Part shown: positions 15,097-23,946 of the stretch, piece by piece | Numbering within the stretch: the first letter of the stretch is position 1 | Layout of the letters: every line of letters begins with the position of its first letter | Notes under the pieces: generated by a model | Database searches by the model: none | Seen by the model: only the letters and a program-made list of their open reading frames with translations | What the model was told of the DNA's origin: nothing | Made by a program: the position numbers and the translations under genes | Assembly (NCBI GenBank): GCA_035934235.1 | Contig: DASYYB010000059.1 | Location: 1-39,758 of the forward strand | Length of the DNA stretch: 39,758 bases | DNA from: REEB95 sp035934235 | GTDB taxonomy: Bacteria; Pseudomonadota; Alphaproteobacteria; ATCC43930; CGMCC-115725 | Direction: 5' to 3'

Positions 15097-16298
15097 TCGA
15101 TTTCCGCCGCCCGTTGCACGCTCCAGATCATCGAGCTCCTCACCAGGTACGCCTTGTGGCTGGCGCGGTCGGCGGCGATCCGCCGCAATTCGTCGAGCCG
15201 GCGTGCACGTTGGCCGGCGTCGCGTTCCTGCAACAGCTCCTTGTTGCGGATCGACTGCGCCTGCACGAATTCGATATTCGCCGCCCGCCGCTGTCGCGTA
15301 TAGCGATCGAGCAGCGTTTCAGGCGCGTCGCCGCGCCACACCGGGCCGAGCTTCTCGACCAGATTGAATGCGCCGTGCAGCGCGCCGTTGAGACCGAAGG
15401 CGCCGAGCGGATTGTTGACGTGCGCGGCGTCGCCGACCAGCAGCATGCGGCCGCAGCGGAATTCGCCGGCGACGCGCTGATGCACGCGATAGGTCGATTT
15501 GTGCGCGACGCCATAGCGCCGGCTCCACGGCAGGAAATTCTGCAGCGCCTGTTCGACAAAATCCGCGTCCAAAACGCGTTCTTCGGGCACGTCCGCGTTC
15601 GTCGGGAACAGCACGCGCCACAGGCCCGGCGGCCCGTCGTGCGGCATCTTGAAGATCGCCGACCAATCGACCGGGTCCGAGACATAGGCGTTCATGGTGA
15701 AGCCTTCGGGCGCCAGATCGCGGTCGATGCCGGCGACGAGAAACCGCTCGGGCCAGGTGAAGCCCTCGAAGGCAACGTTCATGGCGTGGCGCACGGCGCT
15801 GCGGCCGCCATCGGCGCCGACGAGGTAGCTGCCGCGTACGGTCTCGAACCCGTCCGGCGATTCGAAGCGTGCGGTGATGCCGTCGCCATCCTGCGTCGCA
15901 TCGAGGAAGCGCCGCTGCCAGTGCACGGTGCCGCCCAGCGCCTGGAACCGCGCGAGCAGCAGCGGCGTGAGCTTGAATTGCTCGCAGTGGAAACGGAACG
16001 GATAGGGCGTCAGATCGGCGATCAGCGACAGATCCCATTCGACGATCACGCCCTCACGGCGGCCGCGGATCTGCCAACGTGGCACGCGATAGCCGAGTGC
16101 GAGGAAATCCTGACCGACGCCGATGCCGTCGAGCATTTCAAGGGTCGGCGGATGGAAGCTGCCGGCGCGCAGGTCGCGCGGCAGGCGCGGCTCGGCCTCG
16201 TAGACGGTGACGGCGACATTACGGAGCGCGAGACCGACGGCGACGGCGAGTCCGGCGGGACCTCCGCCGACGACGATCACGGGTGCGCGCGAAACCAT
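15093..16298 (-). CDS. FAD-dependent monooxygenase (aromatic hydroxylase-like)
   Basis: This 401-residue flavoprotein belongs to the class A hydroxylase family (UbiH/PHBH fold). It has the N-terminal Rossmann motif GGGPAG, the DG motif YLVGADGGRSAVRHA and the second FAD motif LLVGDAAHVNNPLGAFGLNGALH. These enzymes use NAD(P)H and O2 to hydroxylate aromatic or quinone-like substrates. The substrate here is unknown. A GAGGG ribosome site lies upstream of the ATG. Length is typical of single-component hydroxylases with a short C-terminus (no extra thioredoxin-like domain). Two small membrane/exported genes follow with overlapping starts. A catabolic role is possible, but no ring-cleavage gene is adjacent. 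Confidence 0.9.
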   Translation of the reverse strand: MVSRAPVIVVGGGPAGLAVAVGLALRNVAVTVYEAEPRLPRDLRAGSFHPPTLEMLDGIGVGQDFLALGYRVPRWQIRGRREGVIVEWDLSLIADLTPYPFRFHCEQFKLTPLLLARFQALGGTVHWQRRFLDATQDGDGITARFESPDGFETVRGSYLVGADGGRSAVRHAMNVAFEGFTWPERFLVAGIDRDLAPEGFTMNAYVSDPVDWSAIFKMPHDGPPGLWRVLFPTNADVPEERVLDADFVEQALQNFLPWSRRYGVAHKSTYRVHQRVAGEFRCGRMLLVGDAAHVNNPLGAFGLNGALHGAFNLVEKLGPVWRGDAPETLLDRYTRQRRAANIEFVQAQSIRNKELLQERDAGQRARRLDELRRIAADRASHKAYLVRSSMIWSVQRAAEIE

Positions 16299-16368
16299 CC
16301 AATCCCTCGGCAGGGATCAGACCGTTTGGCAAACCTCCGTGTCAACGCGCATCTGGTCCGCGCCGCCG

Positions 16369-16998
16369 CTACATCGGCGGCTTGACGCCCTTGCTCTCGA
16401 CCGTGACGTTGGTCGCCGCCACGGTGCCGTCCGGCCGCTTGGGCCCGATAATGAAGACCGCGCGGCCGGGCTTCAGCATGCTTGGATCGCCGGGCGCATA
16501 AGCGACGATCGGCGTCTTGTGGTCGACCTCGATATCGGTGCTTTGGTCTTTGTACGTCAGGGTCAGCACCCGGCCGCCCTTGACCGTCGCGACGCCTTGG
16601 ACGATGGCGTTCGTCATCAAGCTGTCGGGCGCGAGGTCCCAGGGGATCTGGCCTTCGGGAACGACGCCGCGCTGGGCCGGCAGGAAGATGTGGACCTCGA
16701 TTGCGTGGAGATTGCCATCCTTGCCGCGGATCGAGGTCGAGGCGACGAAATCGCCGTCGTGAATGTCGGCGAGATGCTTGCGGATCACGGTCCGCACCAG
16801 GAAATTCGGCGCGAGCGCGACCGTCACAAGGGCACCCGTCGGCGTCTTGACCGTCAGCGTGTGATCGTCAAAGGCGCTGATCGTGCCGCGCACCCGGGCT
16901 GGCGGTGTGTGCGGCGCCTGCGCGTCAACGACTGGCGCCGCCAGAGCGAGGCCAAGCCCGACAAGCGCCGCCGCGGCCACGATGGTCCGGTACGTCAT
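16369..16998 (-). CDS. Secreted beta-rich protein of unknown function (DUF5666-like)
   Basis: This 209-residue protein has a signal peptide (start MTYRTIVAAAALVG, cleavage after VDAQA). The mature part is dominated by short beta strands with a repeated pattern: RGTISAFDDHTLTVKTPTG and later QGVATVKGGRVLTLTYKDQ. This suggests OB-fold or DUF5666-like domains in tandem. I see no catalytic motif or membrane segment. GGGAG lies eight bases before the ATG. It lies 83 bases after pssA and 70 before the FAD monooxygenase on the same strand, so operon membership is uncertain. Periplasmic localisation is inferred; function is unknown. Confidence 0.8.
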   Translation of the reverse strand: MTYRTIVAAAALVGLGLALAAPVVDAQAPHTPPARVRGTISAFDDHTLTVKTPTGALVTVALAPNFLVRTVIRKHLADIHDGDFVASTSIRGKDGNLHAIEVHIFLPAQRGVVPEGQIPWDLAPDSLMTNAIVQGVATVKGGRVLTLTYKDQSTDIEVDHKTPIVAYAPGDPSMLKPGRAVFIIGPKRPDGTVAATNVTVESKGVKPPM

Positions 16999-17081
16999 GA
17001 TGTGACTCCCGTGTTACCCGGAACGTTCGGCGCTTCTAGCACGGGTGTGCCGCCGCCGACGATCACAGCCGCTTGAGCGGG

Positions 17082-17876
17082 TCAGGGTTGACTGAGACGC
17101 GGCGCTCGCAATTCTTCCGCGGCGCGTCGTAACCGCGCGTAGGCACGAACGCTGACAGGGATCGAGCCGATATAGAGCGCGCCGATGATCAACAGCGTGA
17201 TCCACGGCTCGGTCGTTAGGAATGCCGCCAACGCGCCCACCAGCAACAGCGTGGGCAGGACCCACTCGCGTGGAATCCGGAAGCTCTTGAACGCGAAGGT
17301 GGGCACGCGGCTCACCATCAGCGCCGCGACCGCCGCCAGCACAGCGCCGCACAGGATCGGCGAGCGGAAAAAATCGATGCCGCTTTCGAAAAACAGGAAC
17401 ATCGGAATCATCACCAATCCGGCGCCGGCCGGCGCCGGCACGCCGGTGAAGAAATTATATGCGTAAGGCGGCAACTCGGCGCCGATCTGGGTGTTGAACC
17501 GAGCCAAGCGCAGCGCCGTGCACACCGCAAACAACAGCGCCAGCGCCCAACCGACGCCGTGCAGCGAATCCATCGTCCAGATATCGAGCATGATCGCGGG
17601 CGCGGCGCCGAAGCTGACGAAGTCGGAGAGCGAATCGAGCTCGGCGCCGAAGCTCGACGTGCCCTTCAGCAGCCGCGCGATCCGGCCGTCGATGCCGTCG
17701 AGGATGCCGGCGATGATGATCGCGGCCGCCGCCTGCTCGAAGCGGTCGAGGAAGGCGAGGCGGATCGCCGTCATGCCGGCGCACAACGCCAGCAGCGTCA
17801 GGATGTTGGGAATCATCCGGTTGAGCGAGAACGCGCCCATCGGCCGGACGCGGACGCGCGGGCGATGCAGCGGCAT
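17082..17876 (-). CDS. pssA: CDP-diacylglycerol--serine O-phosphatidyltransferase
   Basis: This 264-residue integral membrane enzyme makes phosphatidylserine from CDP-diacylglycerol and serine. The CDP-alcohol phosphatidyltransferase signature is complete: DGRIAR, eight residues later G, then D and D in FGAELDSLSD. Several hydrophobic helices follow (LALLFAVCTALRLARFNTQ, YNFFTGVPAPAGAGLV). ATG 17876 shares one base with the psd stop (TGATG), so psd and pssA are co-translated and their products act in succession. An internal start at MGAFSLNRMIPN would shorten the basic N-terminus. A perfect 20-base palindrome at 17419-17438 is explained by the PAPAGAG coding. Confidence 0.94.
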   Translation of the reverse strand: MPLHRPRVRVRPMGAFSLNRMIPNILTLLALCAGMTAIRLAFLDRFEQAAAAIIIAGILDGIDGRIARLLKGTSSFGAELDSLSDFVSFGAAPAIMLDIWTMDSLHGVGWALALLFAVCTALRLARFNTQIGAELPPYAYNFFTGVPAPAGAGLVMIPMFLFFESGIDFFRSPILCGAVLAAVAALMVSRVPTFAFKSFRIPREWVLPTLLLVGALAAFLTTEPWITLLIIGALYIGSIPVSVRAYARLRRAAEELRAPRLSQP

Positions 17877-18562
17877 CAGTGCACCGTGCCCGATCGGGCG
17901 CTCTCGCTGGCGCGCCGATCGGCGAGGACGGTCTCGCCGCCGACCATGCGTTGGCCGACGATGGCGAAATGCGACCACGACGGGGGCATATAGAGATCGG
18001 TGCGGCTGCCGAACCGGATCAGGCCCAACCGCTGCCCGGCGATCACGCTCTGGCCTTCGGTCAATTCGCACAGGATGCGCCGCGCGATCAGGCCGGCGAT
18101 CTGGACGACGGCGATCTCGGCGCCGTCCGGCAGCGCCAGACGGATCGCCATGCGCTCGTTGTCCTCGCTCGCCTTGTCGAGGGCGGCGTTGATGAACTTG
18201 CCTTTGCGATAGGCGGTCTTCACCACGCGCGCGGCGGCCGGCACGCGGTTGACGTGCACGTCGAAGATCGAGAGGAAAATGCCGATCCGCCGCATCGGCA
18301 TGTCGCCCATGCCCAATTCGGGCGGCGGCACGGCCTCGTCAACGGTCACCACCACGCCGTCGGCGGGCGCGACCACCAAGCCGTCACGCTGTGGCGTGAC
18401 GCGCCACGGGTTGCGGAAGAACGTCACGCACCAGATCGTCGCGATGACGCCCAGCCAGCCGAGCGGCTGCGCGATCCAGAACAGGATCAGCGTCACGGCA
18501 GCGAAGATCGCGATGAATCGCCAGCCATCGGGATGGATGGGCGGCAAGGCTCGGCGCCACAT
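17876..18562 (-). CDS. psd: Phosphatidylserine decarboxylase proenzyme
   Basis: This 228-residue proenzyme converts phosphatidylserine to phosphatidylethanolamine. The self-cleavage site that forms the pyruvoyl group is the GS in LIRFGSRTDLYMP near residue 190. An N-terminal hydrophobic hairpin (FIAIFAAVTLILFWIAQPLGWLG) anchors it to the inner membrane. The motifs VVAPADGVV and DVHVNRVP match the short, archaeal-type Psd common in alphaproteobacteria. I chose ATG 18562 because AGGAGG lies five bases upstream; an in-frame ATG 10 codons earlier lacks such a site. A 73-base gap separates it from the small membrane protein gene upstream and contains only a 5-base GC hairpin (18621-18633). Confidence 0.95.
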   Translation of the reverse strand: MWRRALPPIHPDGWRFIAIFAAVTLILFWIAQPLGWLGVIATIWCVTFFRNPWRVTPQRDGLVVAPADGVVVTVDEAVPPPELGMGDMPMRRIGIFLSIFDVHVNRVPAAARVVKTAYRKGKFINAALDKASEDNERMAIRLALPDGAEIAVVQIAGLIARRILCELTEGQSVIAGQRLGLIRFGSRTDLYMPPSWSHFAIVGQRMVGGETVLADRRASESARSGTVH

Positions 18563-18635
18563 GGGGTTCCTCCTGGGCGCGGACCCTAGCAAATCTGACA
18601 GGGCTTAGCCCACAGCGATCGGCGGTCGCCGCCGC

Positions 18636-19139
18636 CTAACGCGCGCTGCCTTCTTGGCCGACCAGGAAGATGATCAGGTCCCAGGCGTTGCGGATGCTGG
18701 CGACGATCAGCAGACCGAACGCGGCCGCTAGCGTTTCGAGGCCGAAGCGGGTCTGGCTCAGGATCATCGCCGCGGCAGCGACGATGCCGACGTAACCGAG
18801 CAGCGGTACGCCGCCGTACCATACCCGGTCGATGTGATCGACTTTGGCGTGCAGCACCCGCCAGCAGATGCGTATTGCGGCGGCCAAGCCGGCAAGCCCG
18901 CCGACGACGCCGATCATGCCCAGTATCTGGAGCGGGGCCGTCGGCACGACCAGCAGCGCGCAGCCGATCAGCACGACCGACAGGTGGATCACCGTCGGCG
19001 TCACGAATGACGCCACCGCGGCCGCGCGCGTCTGCGTCATGTTGCGGCCGCCGATCGAGGCGACGATGAACATCGCGCCGGTCAGCGTCCCCGCTACCAT
19101 CGCCAGGATGGCGTAAAAATCGTGCCAGCCGCCGAGCAT
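18636..19139 (-). CDS. Multi-TM membrane protein at the end of the MoxR cluster
   Basis: This 167-residue protein has about five hydrophobic segments (AILAMVAGTLTGAMFIVASIGG, VTPTVIHLSVVLIGCALLVV, LGMIGVVGGLAGLAAAI, LLGYVGIVAAAAMILS, LAAAFGLLIVASIRN) and no recognisable catalytic motif. It is predicted to sit in the inner membrane; function is unknown. I chose ATG 19139 because GGAGGGG lies eight bases upstream. The alternative ATG 19163 would overlap the preceding gene by 22 bases. It starts 2 bases after the VWA-protein stop, so it appears to be the last gene of the MoxR operon. Confidence 0.75.
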   Translation of the reverse strand: MLGGWHDFYAILAMVAGTLTGAMFIVASIGGRNMTQTRAAAVASFVTPTVIHLSVVLIGCALLVVPTAPLQILGMIGVVGGLAGLAAAIRICWRVLHAKVDHIDRVWYGGVPLLGYVGIVAAAAMILSQTRFGLETLAAAFGLLIVASIRNAWDLIIFLVGQEGSAR

Positions 19140-19141
19140 GA

Positions 19142-21226
19142 TCAGTGCCCCTCCCGCCGCCATGCCAAGATCAACAGTCCGAGCGCCAAGAGCAAGGCCA
19201 GCACGCCGGGCACCAGCGGCGTCTCGCCGATGCCGGTGACGACATAATCGCCGTTACGGCGCAAGCCGATCCAATTGTGTCCGGCTGCCGATTGTCCCGG
19301 ATCGACGGACCGGATGTCGGGTACGCTGCCCGGCCCGACCCAGAAGATTCCGCCGTTGGTGGCGGCAACATCGGCTTTGACCTTGTCGTCGGTGGTGCGC
19401 ACGTCGGCCATCTCGACCGGATTGAGCGAGCCCGCCGCCGCCAGCGCCGTGCGCTGACCGTCGCTGACGCGATAGAGGCCGGTTTCGTCGACCCCCAGTG
19501 TTGCAACGCTGCGGCCGCCGTCGGCGGGGGTCAGCGTCAGTGTCGTGGTCTTGCCATCCGGTGGGGTCAGCTGTACCGGCGAGTCATCGGGCTGGAGCGA
19601 TTGCCGCGTCACAGTCAGCTTGTTGCCGTCGATGGTCGCGCGCAGATCGTTTTCTTCGAGCTCCGGCTCCTTCATCAGCCAATAGACGATCCGGCGCAGC
19701 AATTCGACTTGCGGGCCGCCGCCCTCGTAGCCGCGTGTCCACAGCCACATCTCGTCGGACATCAGTTGCGCGACGCGGCCTTTGCCGACGCGGTCGAGCA
19801 CCAGCAGCGGCTCGTTCTCGTAACCGGTCATCACGGTCACGCCGCGCTGGGCCTGGGCGCCGATGACGCGGAACCAGCGGCCCCAGGGCGGCACCGCATC
19901 GGCCTGCGCCGGCAAGCCAGGTAGATCCTCGGTCACGGGATCGCGCCGGCCGATCGCCGTGACCCGCGGTACGAACCCGTGGTCGAAGACGTCACCAGTC
20001 GGCGCCGCCGGCAGCACCGCGCCCAGCGGCGTACGATAGAGCGACAGCGGCGTAGCGAAGGACCGGCCCGCGGACACCAGCAGCGCGCCGCCGTCGCGCA
20101 CATAATCGGCGATGTTTTCGATGTAGGCCTGCGGCAGCACGCTGCGCTGGCGATAGCGATCGAAGATGATCAGGTCGAAGCTGTGCAATTTGACGTCGAA
20201 CAGCTCGCGGATCGGAAAGGCGATCAGGCTGAGCTCGCGGATCGGCGTGCCGTCCTGTTTCTCCGGCGGACGCAGGATGGTGAAATGGATCAGGTCGACG
20301 GACGGATCCGATTTGAGGATATTGCGCCAAGTGCGCTCGTCCTGGTTCGGCTCGCCGCTGATCAGCAGCACCTTGAGGCGGTCGCGGACGCCGTTGATGA
20401 CGAAGGCGGCGCGATTGTTCTCGAGCGTCAGCTCGTGCGGCCCGGCGTTGACCGAAAGCTCGACGACATTGGGGCCGCCATGGTCGATATCGACCGGCAC
20501 GCTCACGTCGGTGCCGACCGGCACCGTGCGAATCGTCGGCAGGCCGCCATCCTTGCGGATGGTGAGCTGCGCCTCGCCGGCGGTGTCGGTCGCGGGCAGG
20601 TCCTCGATGCGCACGGTGAGCGCCACGGTCTTGCCGACCAGGCCGAATTTCGGCGCGTTGCGCACGGCCAACCGCCGGTCGGCTTCGCCCTGTTGGCCCG
20701 TCAGCAGCACGTGGAACGGCGCGTCGAACGTCAGCCGCTGTGGCGGCGGCATGTCGTGGATCTGGCCATCGGTGATGAAAATCGCGCCGGCGATGCGCTG
20801 ACGCGGCACGTCGGCCAGCGTGTGGCTCAGCGCGGTATAGAGCTGGGTTCCCGCGTCGGCCAAGGGCGAGGCGGGATCGGGCGCACCCGCATGCACCACG
20901 CGCACATCGAGACCGGGCAGGTGCGCCAGTTGGTCGGTGACGGCTTGGAGCGCCGTCGCGGCGTAATGCTGTCGCTGGCCGATGCGCATACTCGGCGATT
21001 CGTCGACGATCACGGCGGCGACGTCGTGTTGCGGCGCGCGCTTCTCCTCGACCAACGACGGATTGACGACGATCGCCGCCAGCGCCAGCGATGCGAGCAG
21101 CCGCCAGACCGTGCCGCGGGCGCGCCGCCAGACGCCGAAGGCGATCAGGAGCGCGGCCGCAGCCGCGAACGCGCCGATCGCCCACCACGGCAGCAGCGGC
21201 GACGAGGCAAGGCTCCAGCCGGTCAT
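19142..21226 (-). CDS. VWA/glutamine-amidotransferase-like membrane protein
   Basis: This 694-residue protein has two N-terminal hydrophobic segments (about 12-30 and 40-55) and a final one near the C-terminus (LALLLALGLLILAW), with a large region between. An intact VWA metal site is visible as DESPSM (DxSxS) in VAAVIVDESPSMR. A class I amidotransferase-like region follows (LKVLLISGEPNQDERTW, YIENIADYVRDGGALLVSAG) without a clear catalytic Cys-His-Glu triad that I can place. Such proteins accompany MoxR and DUF58 in Bat-like clusters. Its ATG overlaps the DUF4159 gene stop by four bases. Role is inferred as envelope stress or complex assembly; direct function is unknown. Confidence 0.85.
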   Translation of the reverse strand: MTGWSLASSPLLPWWAIGAFAAAAALLIAFGVWRRARGTVWRLLASLALAAIVVNPSLVEEKRAPQHDVAAVIVDESPSMRIGQRQHYAATALQAVTDQLAHLPGLDVRVVHAGAPDPASPLADAGTQLYTALSHTLADVPRQRIAGAIFITDGQIHDMPPPQRLTFDAPFHVLLTGQQGEADRRLAVRNAPKFGLVGKTVALTVRIEDLPATDTAGEAQLTIRKDGGLPTIRTVPVGTDVSVPVDIDHGGPNVVELSVNAGPHELTLENNRAAFVINGVRDRLKVLLISGEPNQDERTWRNILKSDPSVDLIHFTILRPPEKQDGTPIRELSLIAFPIRELFDVKLHSFDLIIFDRYRQRSVLPQAYIENIADYVRDGGALLVSAGRSFATPLSLYRTPLGAVLPAAPTGDVFDHGFVPRVTAIGRRDPVTEDLPGLPAQADAVPPWGRWFRVIGAQAQRGVTVMTGYENEPLLVLDRVGKGRVAQLMSDEMWLWTRGYEGGGPQVELLRRIVYWLMKEPELEENDLRATIDGNKLTVTRQSLQPDDSPVQLTPPDGKTTTLTLTPADGGRSVATLGVDETGLYRVSDGQRTALAAAGSLNPVEMADVRTTDDKVKADVAATNGGIFWVGPGSVPDIRSVDPGQSAAGHNWIGLRRNGDYVVTGIGETPLVPGVLALLLALGLLILAWRREGH

Positions 21227-23943
21227 TGGCCTAACCGTTCGAGAATTGCTGGCACGTGCACTTGGTCGCTCTTGTAGTTGCCGGTCAGCGCGTACATCAC
21301 CAGGTTGACGCCGAAGCGATAGGCCATCTCGCGTTGCGGTTCACCGCCGGGCACGACGGCATAGAGCGGCACGCCGTTGGCGTCCGCCGCCCAGGCACCG
21401 GCCCATTCGTTGCCGCCGACGATGACGCTCGACACGCCATCATTGACCGCGTCTGCCGTCGGCTCGACCCAGATTTCGCCGCCGCTCCACCGACCGGGAA
21501 AATTCTCCAGCAAGTAGAACGAGCGGGTGAGCACGTGGTCGGACGGCAGCGGCACCAACGGCGGAATCGTCAGGCCGGCGGCCATCCGCTTCAACCGCGC
21601 CTGTGCGGCGGCGGCGCTGAAATCGTTCGGCTGTTCCTGGTCGCGGGTGTCGAACAGGATGATGCCGCCGGTGTTCAGGTAATGCTGCACGCGCGCGATC
21701 GCTTGCGGCGACAAAGCGGGCTCGCCGTCGACCACCGGCCAATAGAGCAGCGGAAAGAACACCAGATCGTCAGTCTCGGGATCGACGCCCATCGGCGCTG
21801 CCGCCTCGACGGCCGTGCGCTGGTTCAACACCCTGGCCAAGCCCACCAGGCCGGCCTTGGACTCGGCGTCGATGTCCGGGACGCCGGTGCGCACATAGGC
21901 GAGGTGGAACTGGCTCGCGCCGGCGATCGCTGCCGCGTCGTTGCCGGCGGCGTGCGCAGCCGGCGCGCTCAACAGCACGGTGCCGAACGCGATTGCGCCT
22001 GCCGCGGCGCTTGCGCGCCCGACGATCCGTGGCAGCAGGCCGCGTAGCGCGAGACCGATGGCGAAATCGGCGAGCATCAACAGCAAGGCGAAAGCCAGCA
22101 GCGGTGGTCGAAAATCGACCTCGGTGCTGCGCGCGAAATCTTCGTGGTGGACGCCGGCCGGCAGCGTGGGTAGCGGTGCGAAATGCGTCACCGCCGGCGC
22201 TAGGTTCAGCGCCACGCGCGCGTCGGCAGTGCCGTAGAAGCCCGGCGGGTTGCGCGGCCCGGCGACCGTTTTGGCGGCGGCACCGGCGGGAATCGTCGCG
22301 GCGGTGGCCGGCGCCGGGTGCAATCGCCCGAAACCGTCGAGGGTCTCGACCGGCGGCAGCGGCTTGTCGCTCGTGCCCGAGATGCCCTGACTGACGGCCA
22401 CGACGCGGCGGAGCATCTCCACCATCAGTCCCGAAATCGCCAGATTCGACCATTCAGGATCGGCGGTGGTGTGGACCAGAACGAGCCAGCCTTTGCCGCG
22501 CTTCTCCGCCGTGACCAGCGGCGTACCGTCGGCAAGCCGCGCCCAGGTTTTTTGCGCGAGATCGACCGTCGGCTCGGCCAGCACCTGACGCGAAACGGTG
22601 ACGTCGTCGGGAATCGCCAAGCCGACGAACGGGCTGTCGGCGGCGAAGGGCGCGAGTTTCGCCGGCCGCTCCCACGACAGCGCGCCGCCGAGCGTGCGGT
22701 CGCCGCTGCGCAGACGAACCGGCAACAGTGCATCGTCGGGCTGTGCCGCCAGACGCGGACCGGCGAAGCGCACGACGGTGCCGCCCTTGTCGAGCCAGCC
22801 GGCGACGGCTTGGCGATCGCCGTCGCTCAGCGACGCGCCATCGGGTAAGGCGAGCACGGCAATGCCGCCTTTGATGAGGATGGCGACGTCGCCGGTGCGT
22901 ACCTCGCTGAATGGCGACAGCGCCTTGTCGAGATAATAGGCGCCGCTCAGCAGCGGTTGCGCTGTGTCGCGACGCGCGACGATGCCGACGGGCCGCCGTT
23001 TCCAGCGCTCGTCGAGCAGCAGGGCGGCGCCCGCCGATGCTTCGTTCGCGATTGCGATCGACGCGACCCGGTTGCGCAGCTCTGTCGGCATCGGGATGTG
23101 CGCGACGATCGAGCCTTGACCGGCGGGAACGGTCACCACGCGCCGCGCCATCAATCGCCCGTCGTCGCCAAGCGCACGCAGCGTCAGCGTTTCGGGCAGG
23201 CTGGCGTCGGCACGTTCGACGGTCGCGGTCAGGTCCTGGTCGTCGGAATCCGCCGGCGCCAACAAGCGCGGCAAGGCGTTGCCGCTCGCCCCCATCACCG
23301 TCAGCGAACCGTGATGCGCAAGGCCGGCGGCGAAGGCGGCGGCATCGCCGCCGTCGAGCCCGTCGCTCAACCAGACGATCTCGGCCGCATGTGACAGGCC
23401 CAGCCGTTCGAAGCGCGCCAGCGCTTGGGCGCGATCGTCCGGCCACGGAAGCGGTTGCAGATTGGCGGCGGCCGCCCGCGCGTCGGCCGGGCGGAGCAGC
23501 GACAAGTCGCTCGGGGCGCGGTCGCCCGGCGGATCGGCGGTGCCAAAGAGCACGATTTCGCGGCCTTCGCGGCCGGCCTGGTCGATTAGTCGGTCGAGGG
23601 CGGCGCGCATATCGTTCCAATGGCGCGCCGCGCCCCAGCCGTCGTCGACGGCGAAGACGACCGGACCGTCGACGGCGATCGGCGTGCGCGGATTGAGCAA
23701 CGGCTGCGCCAACGCCAGGATCACCGCCGTGACCAGCACCATGCGGAGCAGGATGAGCCAAAGCGGCGTCTTGGCCGGCGTCTCTTCCGGCGGCGCCAGG
23801 CCCAGCATCAGGCGCAACGCCGGAAAGCGGACGCGCTTCGGCGCCGGCGGCGTCACGCGCAACAACCACCACAGCACCGGCAGCGCCGCCAGTCCGGCCA
23901 ACAACCACGGTGCGGCAAAAGCGATGGGGCCGAGCGACAACAT
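21223..23943 (-). CDS. BatA-like DUF4159 membrane protein
   Basis: This 906-residue protein opens with the BatA/aerotolerance N-terminal module: a membrane helix (APWLLAGLAALPVLWWLL), then PPAPKRVRFPALRLMLGL, then a second helix. The following VWA-like region begins VVFAVDDGWGAARHW, where the DxSxS metal motif is not preserved. Another hydrophobic stretch lies near the middle (LLAFALLLMLADFAIGLAL). The C-terminal quarter is the DUF4159 domain (FHLAYVRTGVPDIDAESKAGL, GGIILFDTRDQ, FPGRWSGGEIWVE, NLVMYALTGNYKSDQVH). Length is typical for the alphaproteobacterial form. It starts 3 bases after the DUF58 gene stop and overlaps the next gene. Confidence 0.9.
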   Translation of the reverse strand: MLSLGPIAFAAPWLLAGLAALPVLWWLLRVTPPAPKRVRFPALRLMLGLAPPEETPAKTPLWLILLRMVLVTAVILALAQPLLNPRTPIAVDGPVVFAVDDGWGAARHWNDMRAALDRLIDQAGREGREIVLFGTADPPGDRAPSDLSLLRPADARAAAANLQPLPWPDDRAQALARFERLGLSHAAEIVWLSDGLDGGDAAAFAAGLAHHGSLTVMGASGNALPRLLAPADSDDQDLTATVERADASLPETLTLRALGDDGRLMARRVVTVPAGQGSIVAHIPMPTELRNRVASIAIANEASAGAALLLDERWKRRPVGIVARRDTAQPLLSGAYYLDKALSPFSEVRTGDVAILIKGGIAVLALPDGASLSDGDRQAVAGWLDKGGTVVRFAGPRLAAQPDDALLPVRLRSGDRTLGGALSWERPAKLAPFAADSPFVGLAIPDDVTVSRQVLAEPTVDLAQKTWARLADGTPLVTAEKRGKGWLVLVHTTADPEWSNLAISGLMVEMLRRVVAVSQGISGTSDKPLPPVETLDGFGRLHPAPATAATIPAGAAAKTVAGPRNPPGFYGTADARVALNLAPAVTHFAPLPTLPAGVHHEDFARSTEVDFRPPLLAFALLLMLADFAIGLALRGLLPRIVGRASAAAGAIAFGTVLLSAPAAHAAGNDAAAIAGASQFHLAYVRTGVPDIDAESKAGLVGLARVLNQRTAVEAAAPMGVDPETDDLVFFPLLYWPVVDGEPALSPQAIARVQHYLNTGGIILFDTRDQEQPNDFSAAAAQARLKRMAAGLTIPPLVPLPSDHVLTRSFYLLENFPGRWSGGEIWVEPTADAVNDGVSSVIVGGNEWAGAWAADANGVPLYAVVPGGEPQREMAYRFGVNLVMYALTGNYKSDQVHVPAILERLGQ

Positions 23944-23946
23944 GCG

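Noticed and set aside
17419..17438. Perfect 20-base GC-only palindrome
   Set aside because: It lies inside pssA and is explained by Pro-Ala-Gly codons. There is no sign of a mobile end or regulatory role.
19979..21277. Long open frame (432 codons) antisense to the VWA-protein gene
   Set aside because: It is a high-GC shadow frame with composition dominated by Arg, Gln, Asp and Ala and no recognisable motif. The opposite strand encodes a coherent protein.
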